Of a DNA stretch of 64,000 bases, positions 22,594 to 32,920 are shown piece after piece. The stretch lies in assembly GCA_001599975.1 (NCBI GenBank), contig BCIO01000003.1:3032677-3096676 (forward strand). The letters are read 5' to 3'. Within the stretch, counting starts at the first letter, position 1; each line of letters opens with the position of its first letter. The notes beneath the pieces are model-generated. The model was given only the letters and a program-made list of their open reading frames with translations. It ran no database searches and was not told the DNA's origin. The translations under genes were made by a program, and so were the position numbers. Source of the DNA: Cystobasidiopsis lactophilus (Eukaryota; Basidiomycota; Agaricostilbomycetes; Agaricostilbales; Chionosphaeraceae).

Positions 22594-24628
22594 CTAATCA
22601 AGAAACGGCTTCAACCTCACCAAAGAAAACTCCGCGGCCACAACAATCGGTTGAAAAGCCGCATCAGTGGTTTGCAGCAGGATACCAGCCAGCGTCTTGC
22701 CGACCACATCGTGCCTCCCTAGACTGAGCACTTGTACTGGCTTAACTCCAACTCCCCCGGCTGCCTTGGTTGCCGCCACTGTTAACATGCTGTCGTCATC
22801 CAACACCTCCGAGGCCTGCTGCACGATGATCCACGCTGACTTCTTGACAAACACAGCAGATGAAACAGGCTCTCCGGTTTCGTGGAGTCTGCCCAGGGGG
22901 ATGTCGGCGCTGACGACGAACATAGCATAGTCGGGCAAGTCGCGGTTGGCGTCCAGTGCGTCGGGAAAAAAGTCGGTGATAACAGAGCCACAGAGCCAAT
23001 GCGTTTGCTTGTTGTCAATATACAAAGGCTCGTCCTGCAGTACCAGGCATTTAAATCTCTCGCATGGAAGCAGCAGGCCTGAGGCGCTTACGCTGTTCAG
23101 AGCGATCTGTTCTTTCACGCGCGACACGATCGTCGGGACCAAGTTAGTCGTGGTGTGGCTGACGAAGGGTGTTGGGTCGGCGGAGTCTTCAGACCGCTTC
23201 ACTTCCATCAGGCGAAGCGCGATTATGCCTTCAATCGCATTTAAGACCTCTGCGCTAAGTCCTTCTGACTGGCGCAAGCATTTCTAGGTCCCAGTGAGAT
23301 TCAAAGTTAGGATGAAAGCTCTAAGACGTGGTAGAGGTGAGGAAAGGACGAACAGGGACCAAGACATCGAAGCCTTTGGCGCGCGCCTTCTCTACCCTTT
23401 CTAGCCTGTAAGGAGACGGCCGAACGATGGCGGCCTTTCGTGTTCGCATCGACCAGTCGAAGGACCTGGAGGTGTAGACTTTGAGGATGTGGTCTGTGAA
23501 GTTGAAGATGTCGCCAGCTTCGCGGTCTTCCGGGGTAGGCGCCAAGGTCAAAGCAGCTTTGGCATTGCTGAGGTCGAAGGAGTCGAGAAGATCCCAGGGC
23601 GGACCAAAGGGTTTGGCGGTTCTAAATGGTATAATCTGGACTCGGCGGGTTTGTCGCGGCGACCGAGCTGCATCATTCCAAAATACCTCGACAATACCGT
23701 GCCGAACCAAAAAGTGCGGGTGAAGTGGCTCCATGCGCCTGATGACCTCCGCAAGATTGTCCCAGCAGCGCTCGGACTCGGGAGCTTGCCTCAACGGAAG
23801 CTGCACGAAGATATCGAGGTCTGAGCTGCTGGCGGGGATCCGACTGGCGTCGAAGTGAGGGTCGAGAATTAAGGCGACGGAGCCACCGGCCAAGAAGACG
23901 TTTTCCAAGAGCAGCAGATCGATGAAGAGCTCCTGGAAGAAGCTTTTGAGCCTGGCGTGGCAATCCGACGCTTGCAGACCGTGCGGCGTAAACAGCCTCT
24001 TGGCCGCCTCCTTCTCTGGATTCCTGACGGTGTATATCCTCTGGAGGAAGCCACTCAGGTGACGCAAGGTCGTGGAAGGATGAAGATGCCAAACCTTTTC
24101 ACAGTCCCACTTCCAGTCAATGCCTTCACGCCGATAGGTCCAAGGCGTCTTCCTCCTTTCGTACGCAACGAACGAGTCCGTGCGCCGGAATTCTGGCTCG
24201 TACATCGGGATCCAGTAGTACAGAGCAAAGTCGAGGACCAGGCCGCCTCGAAATAAGAAGCCGATAGCGGTAGACAAAGCAATGAGGTCCTTGACGCTGC
24301 GATCGAAACTTCTGAGGTGGATCGCTCTCTCTGCCTTCTTGAACGCCGCCACGTCGCGGTCCGTCCAGTTGGCGCCCTCCTCCATTTGTCGCTCTCGGAT
24401 AGCCTCCAAATCCGCCACGGCATCCTCCTGCAGCTCGGCCACCTTTTCGAAGACCAGCGAGATCAGCTCAGCGCTTCGGAACACGCGCGTCGAAGCAGCA
24501 CTGGCAGCGACCTGCCGGCAGTAGCCACATCGGGCACAGCGATCTGGCAGCGGCGACAGCTCTTCCATCCGCCTCTTCTTCGAGACCGGAGCAGCGCCGA
24601 CACGACTCTTGGACTGGAGGGCACCCAT
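22594..24628 (-). CDS. polymerase-beta-like nucleotidyltransferase-fold protein
   Basis: Uncharacterised protein of about 660 residues. The ATG at 24626-24628 reads MGALQSKSRVGAAPV. A short Cys cluster (DRCARCGYC) precedes an F-box-like stretch FRSAELISLVFEKV. The central region has the nucleotidyltransferase signature LAGGSVALIL...SSDLDIFVQLP (GGS then D-x-D) and a later RRVQIIPF...LLDSFDLSNAKAAL, as in pol-beta-like folds. The first long exon appears to stop near 23321, but the next open frame (from about 23286) has no ATG. A 5' splice site GTTCGT near 23358 and an acceptor CCTAG near 23287, with CTAAC between, join phase 0 to KCLRQSEGLSAEVLNAIEG, adding about 228 residues ending VRLKPFLD. 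The C-terminal part has no recognised domain. Catalysis is untested. Confidence 0.65.
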
Positions 24629-24730
24629 CACGAAGCACGAGACCCAGAAGCAGGAAGCAAGAGTCGGACGTCCGGGTTCAGAGGCTGGGAGCTTGTTTTG
24701 TTTGAGCTTGCCCAGCTGCAGCGAATCTAC
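24629..24730. promoter_or_regulatory. 102-bp divergent promoter region
   Basis: The nucleotidyltransferase-like gene (-) and the GH71 glucanase (+) have start codons only 102 bases apart, so they must share upstream control sequence. No motif stands out. Confidence 0.55.
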
Positions 24731-26618
24731 ATGCGGTTACAATTGTGCCTGGCGTGCGCCGTGCTGCCGCTGCTGGTCTCAGCCGAGGTGCAGCCCAGGG
24801 CCCAGCTCTTCTCGCCGCACGACCCGCACTTGGGCAAGAGGCGGCGGCCATCGAGCCTGTACAAGAAGCGCGACTCGGCGACCTGCCCGGCGTCCAGCTC
24901 GCCTTGGGTGTTTGCGCAGTTCTTAGTGAGCTCTCTGGTGCCTGCTTGGCTGGGCCCTGGTCCTGATTTTGGGGCCATCGCGAAAAGGTGGCCAAAACAA
25001 ATAACTATGCGGAATCGGATTGGGCGGCAGACATCGCGCTGGCCTATGCAACAGGGTCAGTGACTTGCTCACTTGACTGACAGCATCTTGTCATGTGTGC
25101 TAAGGGGAGCTGGGTCGCGGCAGATTCGACGGGTTCGCCTTGAACATAGGGACAGAGCCTTGGGTGCCGCTGCAAGTCCACAACGCCTACGCTGCCGCCC
25201 AAGCGTCCGGCCTCAACTTTAAGCTCTTCATCACCTACGAAATGTCGCAGTTCGACGATGCGACCGAGGTGCGTCCACCCTTTCGATCCTTAAGAACCGA
25301 GTTGACCTGCTTGCTCGTTTTCCGCAGCTGCTGCCGTTCATCACGCAATACGGCCTCCACAACAACCAGTTCATCTACCAGAGCAAGGTCTTCTCGTCGG
25401 CCATCGGCGGGGAGAACGTTACGTTTGGGGACACCTCGCCGGACGCCGGCTGGAAGGACTGGTACAAGCTTCAAGTGTCCAACGCTGGCTACCCGGTGCG
25501 TTTGCATGCCCGCCTTCATCAAAACGAGCTGTATTTGATGTGGTTTTGGTCGAGCTGCACAGACTTACTTTGTGCCCGCTTTCCCGACCATCTCACCGTC
25601 CACCGTGTTCGACGAGTTTTCCTCAATAGACGGCATCTTCTCCCTCGAAGCTTGGTCCACGACCAACAAAGATTTAACAAACATGGTTAGTGGCCACTTT
25701 CCGCTCGAGATCCTCCGAAAGCTCTTCTCACCCACCACCTTCAGACGGATGTGATGTATCAAGCGGAGGCGTCGGCAGCCGACTGCACCTTCATGATGCC
25801 GATATCGGGCAACTACTTTGTGCACACGACGGACGCTGCGAACCAGGTCTACCGCACCGAAGACTGGGCGCTGGCCGACCGGTGGGAGCAGGCCATCGCT
25901 CTCGGCCCAGACTTCATCCAAGTCCTTTCCTGGAACGATTATGACAGCGTAAGCCTGCCTTTTCCCGACTCTTTTCGATGTGCAGTTTCCAACCGGTTTA
26001 CAGAGCACCTACCTGGGGCCGATGCACAAGGGCACCTTGGAAAACGCTGTCAAGCCTTATGTGACCGACTTTCCGCACACTGCTTGGCTCCTGCTCTCCC
26101 AGTTTTACATTCAACGCTACAAGACTGGTTCCTATCCTATTATCCAGGCAAGGCGCCACCTCTCCTCTGCCCGCTTTGTCTTGAGCTCATCTTGAGGACC
26201 GCTTTGCAGAAGGACACTATCATCTATTGGTACCGGACCCACTCAAAAGAGGCTGTGGCGACCAACGACCCGCTCGGCTTGCCCGCCGGTGCAGCGAATA
26301 CCGAGGACGCCATCTACATCGTGGCGCTCATGGCCTCGCCCGTCGCCTCCCTCATCACCCACACCGGCATTTTCACCTTCAACTCTACGCTGTCGCAAGG
26401 CATCAACAAGATCAAGGTCGAGTTCGTCGAAGGGCCGGTCACCCTGGCATTGGCGAAAGGTGGCAAAGTGGTCGCCAGTGGTTCGCCCGGCCCGCAAGTT
26501 AACAACACCATACAGAGTGAGCTTGACATCCTGATCATGTATAGTCTAGGTTGAACCTGAGTCTTGGCTTGCCAGCGTACAACTTCAACGCTTGGGTCAA
26601 CAGCTTTGTCGCCCCTTG
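24731..26618 (+). CDS. GH71 alpha-1,3-glucanase (mutanase), secreted
   Basis: Glycoside hydrolase family 71 endo-alpha-1,3-glucanase, which cuts alpha-1,3-glucan of fungal cell walls. ATG at 24731; signal peptide MRLQLCLACAVLPLLVSA. After a Lys/Arg-rich propeptide-like stretch (KRRRPSSLYKKR) the family blocks follow: VFAQFLVAKTNNYAESDW, DGF-type GFALNIGTEPW, FKLFITYEMSQFDD, PTYFVPAFP, WNDYDSSTYLGPM and IQKDTIIYWYRTHSK. The C-terminal region has sequons and AYNFNAWVNSFV-like end; stop TGA at 26616-26618. Introns near 24925, 25055, 25268, 25495, 25684, 25948, 26145 and 26514 each restore the frame. Substrate and direction of action are known from the family. Likely used in wall remodelling or in breaking down other fungi. 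Confidence 0.9.
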
Positions 26619-27796
26619 AAAAAAATCGCATCTAGAACATCTTGTGACAGCCACACCGAAGGGCGAGGAATGGAACCTGTAACACTACACAGCATACCTG
26701 TACTCATTTTTATTGGCCATCTATGCAATGGGGCTGTCGAATTCTTTGGGGTCAGAATTTGCCACCGACCACTTTCAAGGCCATGTTTGACAATTAAGGA
26801 ACCGGAGTGACTCTGAGTGACTCGCTAAGTCTCAAAGATGGATGTTAGCACATGCACTTGGTGGAGAGCAAAGGACCATGGGTGCTGCCGAGTGCAGCCA
26901 AAATCCCGGCTGCCTACTTTGCTCTGCAACCATTTGCGGCGAATCTGGCCTGAGCAGTCCGTTGTAGTCTTTTCAACTTCTATTCACTGGCGATGGTGTT
27001 GGACTTTGGCCGGAACACAAGGCGGCTAGCATCTTGCCCTCTTTCGTCCCAATCTCGCAAAAATCATGCCGGCCAATTCTGTGCTCGCCTTACCGGTTGC
27101 TGGTTGACTTTATGACGGCACCAGTGTATCTTTGTGTTCAAGGAGTATTAGTTCCGCTGCTTCCGATTAAGGTGAGCTAGCAACGAGTGCGTCGGACGGG
27201 AGCCTCGCTCACCAGTTTTCCCGTCTGCCAGACCAGATAACGCTTTCCGCTGTGCTTCCCGCTTGATCGACGGCCACGGCTCTCTTTCTTGAACTTCCAT
27301 TGAGCCACGCCGAAGCCAGCTCGTCGTCTAGGCTTCGCGACTACTGGTGCCGTATTTGGCCAGTCGACTGGAGTGCTGTACCTGGTTTGCGAAGTCGCTG
27401 GCCTTTTGACCTTTTCTGCCAGCGCCAAAGGACAATACAGACAGAACACGGTCTTGTGCGTGCGGTTCAAACACATGATTTTGGGCGACTCCGACGGGGC
27501 TACCAAGTCAACGATGTACAATGGTGGTCACTTTGCAAAAGGAAGTATCGACGTGTAAGATTAGCAAGCAAGTGCCCCCTCCCATGGCCTCTACTCGTTT
27601 TGGTCCAGCCAATGAGGAGGCCCACTTTGCAGGAGCTGACTCTCCCATTTTCGTCAGATGATGATGGTCGTATGTGGCAATGAAGCTGTCTGGCCGAGTG
27701 CCGAGCGATGAACACCGAAAAGACGGGATCGAAAAATGCGGGCTGGGCTGCTGAGCTACACGGGAAGTGAAATGCCGCCCGGATTGGCGAGAATGT
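26619..27796. other. longest gene-poor gap
   Basis: Nearly 1.2 kb between the 3' ends of the converging GH71 and SGNH-like genes. Minus-strand frames at 27177-27521 (with IMCLNRTHKTVFCLYC) and 27508-27660 (MGESAPAKWASSLAGP) look weakly protein-like, but I could not join them in phase. The rest is more A/T-rich than neighbours and shows nothing clear. Confidence 0.4.
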
Positions 27797-30056
27797 CTAG
27801 GTTGCAAAAGCGCCGAAAATCTACGCACCCTTGAATATCAGATTCGCATAACAGGTGCTACGGAAGGAAGACGAACCTTGAACTGAGCGTTGCCCGTCGC
27901 GGGCTTTTGGAGCTCGCAGACAACAAAGTGAGCGCCTTTTGTGACGCCGCGATCTATTTGGGTGACTGTTGGCTGGCCGTAGTCCTTGTCCCTGTGCGTG
28001 AAAGAGAACAGTCAGTCAGATGACCGACTACACCGAGAGACGCCACTACGCACCAGCCTCCCCGAAGCTCTACCGCTCCCGCGACATTGCTGTGAATCAA
28101 GTATAAGTGATAATCTGAGAGGCAAGAAGACGCGCAACAGAAAACTCACTCGTCAACCCAGCAAAGCACGTTGCCCCAACCTTCGGAGGATGGGCCTTTG
28201 TAATAGTAAATCGCAATGTCGCCGCTGGCCACTTTGACGGGGATCTTGAGCACCGAGCTGGGCGTGTCCGAGTACCAATAGTGCCGCTCGTCCTCGTCCT
28301 CTGGTTTCGGCGCGACCGGCTCCCACCCTGAACCCGAAAAGACGGAGGAGGGCAGGGGGTTGATGAGGTCGTTGGCGGAGGCGCAGTAGGGCTTGATCTC
28401 GCGGAAGTGCTGCATCATGTGCGGGCGGTCCATGATCCGGAACGGCGGGATCTTGGCCGCTTTCGAGCCGGACAGCGAGACTTTGCGGTTGTTGGACCCC
28501 TTGGTCTCGGCATTTTGGAGCAGGTTGGAGTCCTCAGAGTCCAAACCAGCGTCAGAGGACTTGCGGAGGCCTTTGCCACCGAGCAAAGAGGGCGGGGCGT
28601 CCTCGCCACCGGGGAAGGCGATCCCTCCAATGGCGCCGTTGACGTAGGTGGATTGGGCGGTCGGATTGGCCAGCGCGTAGCCCTCAGCCTCCCAAACCAG
28701 GCACACCTCGGACTCGAGGTAGGCGATGACCGTGTCGGCGAGCAGCTCGTGGCCCTTCGAGTTGGCGAGGATGGGGTCGAGGAAGTAGGACTGGCGCACG
28801 TTGTGCGGGTTGGTCAGGTAGTCCTCGTACAGCAGGCCCTTCACACTGTGCGATCGGAAATGACTCTTTTGTCACAATGTGTCCAACGTGATAAGGTGAG
28901 GGTGCCGACGCACCTTAGATGTGGCACGTCATAAAAGGACGCCACGGCCGAGTGCCAGATCTCTGGGCCGGCGAAACCGTGCTCGCCCTGGATCTGGGGG
29001 CTGAAGTGGCCGAGGAGGATGACGGCGGGCTGGTCCTGCCTCAAAAGCAGGGAGCGGATCAAGAGGTCGGTCGAGGCCAAAGTCGTTAGCTCGCTGCGAA
29101 AATTTGGGAGCAATCAGATAGGCGAACAACTAATAAGAGGAGTGGGCCGCAAACGCACTGGGGGTCCTCGGTGTCAAATTCGACAATGACCAGGTCGACG
29201 CGGTCTGGCAAGTGCTGCTCGCTGCAGAAGCCAAAGTAGCTCGTCCCCGTTCTCCGTACTGTTCATTATGCAGCAGATTCAGGAGCATGCACAGAGGAGC
29301 TAAGAGGGAGAAGAACGTACGAGCGCCATTGGTGAGCTCGTTGGCCGGGTGAGGGAAGACGTCGTTAAGCCAGCTGAAGATGCGGTGCGGGTAGCAGTTG
29401 GGCCCGATCGGGTTGCCCAATGGGTGGGCCGGTGTGGCGTCGAGGCCGTGGCAGGAGGAGATTGAGCCTCCCAACACGCCAATGGTGATGGGCAAGCCGG
29501 ACATGGCGCGCTTCATGACCTTGCGGATGCGCTCGGTGCCCCCCAAATGCGTGCGCGAACGCAAGATGGCGTCTGGGCCATAGATACTGGCCAGCTCGTC
29601 GCCTTGGTCAAAGGTTGGGCAAAAGGTGAAAGGGGGCGGGTTGGAGAAGTTGGCCGGAGGGTAGGAGGACCCTTGGATGGCTGCGGTGGCCCTTCTCGGT
29701 CAGTGATCATACTTGACGACTGTATGCCAGCGCAGCAAAGACGCACACGCTGCGCTCTTGCGCGACCTGTCATATCTCAGGGCAAAGTCCTTGCGCCTCG
29801 ACACGCCCGACTTGGCTGCGAAGCCAGGCAGGTTCGCGTAGCCGGCGTAGGAGCCAATGGACTGGGAGGCGCCAGGCGCGAACAAATGTAGGAGCAGGAA
29901 CAGGCAGAGCACGGCGAGCGAGGTGCCAGCGAGGATGCGCTTGCGGGTGTTGGCAGCCTTGGTCTCGGCTGGCTCGTCGTCCAGGTCCTTGGCCTTGCCA
30001 CTCGCGCCAGAGCCTGGGGCAGCGGTGGCGCCTCCCTTGTTCGGCCGCTTGTGCAT
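27797..30056 (-). CDS. type II membrane protein with SGNH-like domain
   Basis: Secretory-pathway protein of a fungal SGNH/GDSL-like family annotated elsewhere as capsule-associated; its reaction is not established. ATG at 30054-30056 (MHKRPNKGGATAAPG). A charged cytoplasmic segment leads to one membrane anchor ILAGTSLAVLCLFLLLHLF. The SGNH block I reads ITIGVLGGSISSCHGLDA, with the likely nucleophile Ser in GGSIS. Then come CYPHRIFSWLNDVFPHPANE, VDLVIVEFDTEDP, QPAVILLGHFSP and a C-terminal DPILANSKGHELLADTVIAYL, where D and H could close the triad. A large, variable loop follows, then the tail KGAHFVVCELQKPATGNAQF. The last intron (GTTCGT near 27856) joins K to IFGAFAT and stop at 27797-27799. 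Divergent from a CAP59-type gene, 134 bases apart. Confidence 0.8.
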
Positions 30057-30190
30057 GCTGCTGGGTGGCCTGCTGCTGCTTGCTGGAGGGAGAAGGTGGA
30101 CGGCGAGGAACAAGAAACCTTAAATTTGGGCTGTAGATTCTTTGGCAGCAGGCGACCAAATCACACCTGGATGATGGCCTAGGGAGCGAG
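30057..30190. promoter_or_regulatory. 134-bp divergent promoter, SGNH and GT69 genes
   Basis: Start codons of the SGNH-like gene (30056, -) and the GT69 gene (30191, +) are 134 bases apart. Both products are predicted type II membrane proteins of glycan synthesis, so shared regulation is plausible. Confidence 0.6.
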
Positions 30191-32656
30191 ATGGAGGACA
30201 GCAGCAGTGTAAACGCCGTCACCAAGAAGCTCAGGCTGCTCAGGCGCCGCTGGGGCTTGAGCCAAAGGCAGGCCTCCCTCGCGCGTCTCTGCGTGGCCGT
30301 CGCCTGCATCGTCCTCCTCAAGGTCCTGCTGCTCGACACCAAGGCATGTCTTGACGTTCCTGTGTAGCGCGTCCCAGACTGGCAGGCTGATGTGCGCAAG
30401 CAACGAGCAGCCACCGACGCCGCCTGGAGAAATCGCCCATCCTGCCTTGTTCGAGCGGCTCGCCCAAAACACGCCTTTGATAGGCTCCTCTACCTTAGAT
30501 GCCAGGAAGCACGACTTCCTCCAGCAGCGCACAGGGCGCGACGAGCGGCCCGACCTCTTCATCGGCGACATCAAGTCGGGCGCCCAGGACTTCTGGGCTC
30601 GCTTTCAGCTGCCCTTTGCGACCGGCGCCGACACGGTCCACCTGGACGAGCAGATCATCAAGTCGGCCGTGGACGAGCTCATGGGCTTCAACGGCTGGGC
30701 CGCAGCCTCGTGCTCCTCCTTGATCAGGCCTTTTGGCACCCAGCGCAAAGCGAGGGAGGACGCCTACTCGGACCTGACAGCCAAAGGCCAGCTCTACTTT
30801 TTCGCCTTGGTCGTCCACTCGGCCGACCACTTCCTGATCGACCAGCTCGCCGTCGTCGTCCAGCTCGCACGGCGCCTGGGGCCCGCCAACATTTTCGTCT
30901 CCCTCCTCGACTACGCCTCGACCGACTCCACCCCCTTCTTGTGCGACATGACCGAGATGGTGCTCATCCTGCTCGGCATTCCTTTTAGGATTCGCCACGT
31001 CCCGCCCATGACCTCCGACCCGCAGGCGTCATACTACCCTCTGGAGGAAGCCTACACCCGCAACCTCGCCCTCGAGCCCTTGCACGAGCTCAAGCAGCGC
31101 CGGGGGGTCGTCTTCTCCAAGGTCATCTGGCTCAAAGGCTTCGCCTGCCCGAACGACATCCTCGAGTCCCTCCGCATTTCCAACCTCAACAAGGCGGCCA
31201 TGACCTGCTCGATGGACTGGAAGGAGCACAACGGCTTCTTCATCTACAACGACCGCTGGCGCACCCGCGACTTGGAAGGCAACCTCTTCCGCGGCTCCCG
31301 CTCCACTGCGGCTGCTGACGACGCGCCGCCCAGGGAAGAGACCGCCATGGCCCGCTACGCCCAGCATTTGCCGTTCCAGGTCTTCTGCTGCGAGTCCGGC
31401 ATGCACATCATCGACCCCTCGCAGTCCTACTATGCCGGCCTGACCTACCGCTCGTCCGTCGACCACGGCGTCTACAACATGTCCTCCTTCAACCTCGAGT
31501 CGGAAGAGGACGAGGAGAAAGCGCCCACCTGGTCCGAGGGCCCATGCATGGACTCGGCCCAGATGCATTTCTGCAGAGACCTGTGGATGCTTTCGGCCAG
31601 GAAAGACGTCGAGGTGGTGGCCAAAAAGGCAAAGGAGGCGGAGCGCAAGGGGGGCGACCGGAACTTGACCGCCGCTTGGGAAGCCATCTTGGCCGGCGTC
31701 GCCCCGTTGGACCTTTCGGTCTCCCTCGAGGGTGGCGCGGCCAGACACGATGGGGTGGGGTGGAACGGCGAGATGTTGGAGGAGCTGCCCGACTTGCCGG
31801 CTCCGGCTCCGCCACACCCCGCTACGGCTGAAGACACGCCAGCCGCCATGGCGCAACAGCAAGCCGCCGCGCCGCCTCCGGAGAGCCCGCAAGATGCGAA
31901 GGAAGTAAAACAGCAAATCGCTGCCGCCGACGAGGCTGGCTCCGAAATGCCCAAGGACCAACAGGCTCCGCTGGCTGGCATCCAGCAGGACGCCTTGGCC
32001 CAAGCAGAACCGGGCGACCTTCACCCTGGCCCAGCCGAAGCCCAAGACGGCGCCCAAGTCCCCAATGCGGCCGTCATCGCTGACGAACCGCCACCTTCGC
32101 CGGACGACAAGAGCGATTCGGAAGAAGCGGCTGCGCCTGTCCAAAAGCGCTCCACCATCTTTGAAGATGACTCGCCGTCCTACTTGGGACGCAGGGCGCC
32201 GAACGACCTTTACGCCAAGTATGTCGTCAACGCCGAGTTCACGCCAGCCAGGATCATCGTCAACCCCCGCTGCGTTACCACCTACGCCGGCGTCTCTCAT
32301 ACCCAGCTAGCCATCGACCTCTTTGGCGAAGGCCACGATGCCGAACCGCAGGCTTCGGACGGCGGAAAGTACATGTTGGGCGACGACGAGTGGGCGCACG
32401 CCCCGGAAACTTTTGTCTGCCAAGAGGTGCGTCCTGCTGCTTCACTTTGCTCTTTCACGTTCTGAGATAGGTCTTGCATCGTTGTGCACAGATGAGAACG
32501 ACGGGCGGCCGGATAGCACCGAAACAGCAGCGGCGAACCGGCTTCTTCATCTCTAGAGCTTTGCAGGTACGGTGCCATCCTCTTGCCCTAGCAAATGGAT
32601 TGCTGACATCGAATTTGCGCTGCGAGCAGGCTGGGTGGCGGCCGAGACGGAATTGA
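30191..32656 (+). CDS. CAP59-like: CAP59-type alpha-1,3-mannosyltransferase family (GT69)
   Basis: Member of the cryptococcal Cmt1/Cap59 family of type II Golgi glycosyltransferases. Exon 1 (ATG 30191) encodes MEDSSSVNAVTKKLRLLRRR and an anchor LCVAVACIVLLKVLLL. It ends at AAG before GCATGT; joining to CCACCG at 30411 gives PPTPPGEIAHPALFERLAQ in phase, so this intron (30344-30410) is GC-AG. Family blocks: KHDFLQQRTGRDERPDLF, DYASTDSTPFL, RGVVFSKVIWLKGFACPNDI, AAMTCSMDWKEHNGFF, VFCCESGMHIIDPSQSYY and EGPCMDSAQMHFCRDLW. About 200 Gln, Pro, Ala and acidic residues then interrupt the domain before RIIVNPRCVTTYAGVSHTQ. The last exons read MRTTGGRIAPKQQRRTGFF and AGWRPRRN, stop at 32656. In Cryptococcus CAP59 is needed for capsule; here the polymer is unknown. 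Confidence 0.88.
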
Positions 32657-32920
32657 AAATGAGGTGGCGCACCTTTGGCTTTGATAGACTTGTGTGCTTA
32701 GCGCAAATGTGACGAAGCCCTTTGCGTTTGTACTTGACGAATACGAGATCTCTACGCGCTTTGCCGCCCTCCACCTTGACGAGAGCGAGAGCTTCTAGAC
32801 CCACTCCCCGGTCCATCGACCAGTGACGTCCGGCCGGTTCTGGATTTGTCGTGTGCCAACTTGCCAAGCTCGCCCCTCTAAATGCATCGCCCACCTTCTG
32901 CGACCTTTTAGTCGACACTG

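Noticed and set aside
22594-23277. Separate gene for the C-terminal part of the nucleotidyltransferase-like protein
   Set aside because: The frame has no ATG at its start (TTG only) and a fitting intron joins it to the upstream exon.
27177-27660. Possible small minus-strand gene with a Cys/His cluster
   Set aside because: The two frames do not join in phase with any good splice pair, and no family is recognised.
29770-30414. Long minus-strand frame over the SGNH/GT69 promoter
   Set aside because: A shadow of the two real genes in another frame, Arg/Ser/Pro-rich, without motifs.
31029-32300. 423-codon minus-strand frame opposite the GT69 gene
   Set aside because: Antisense shadow of a GC-rich coding region; the plus strand carries clear family motifs.
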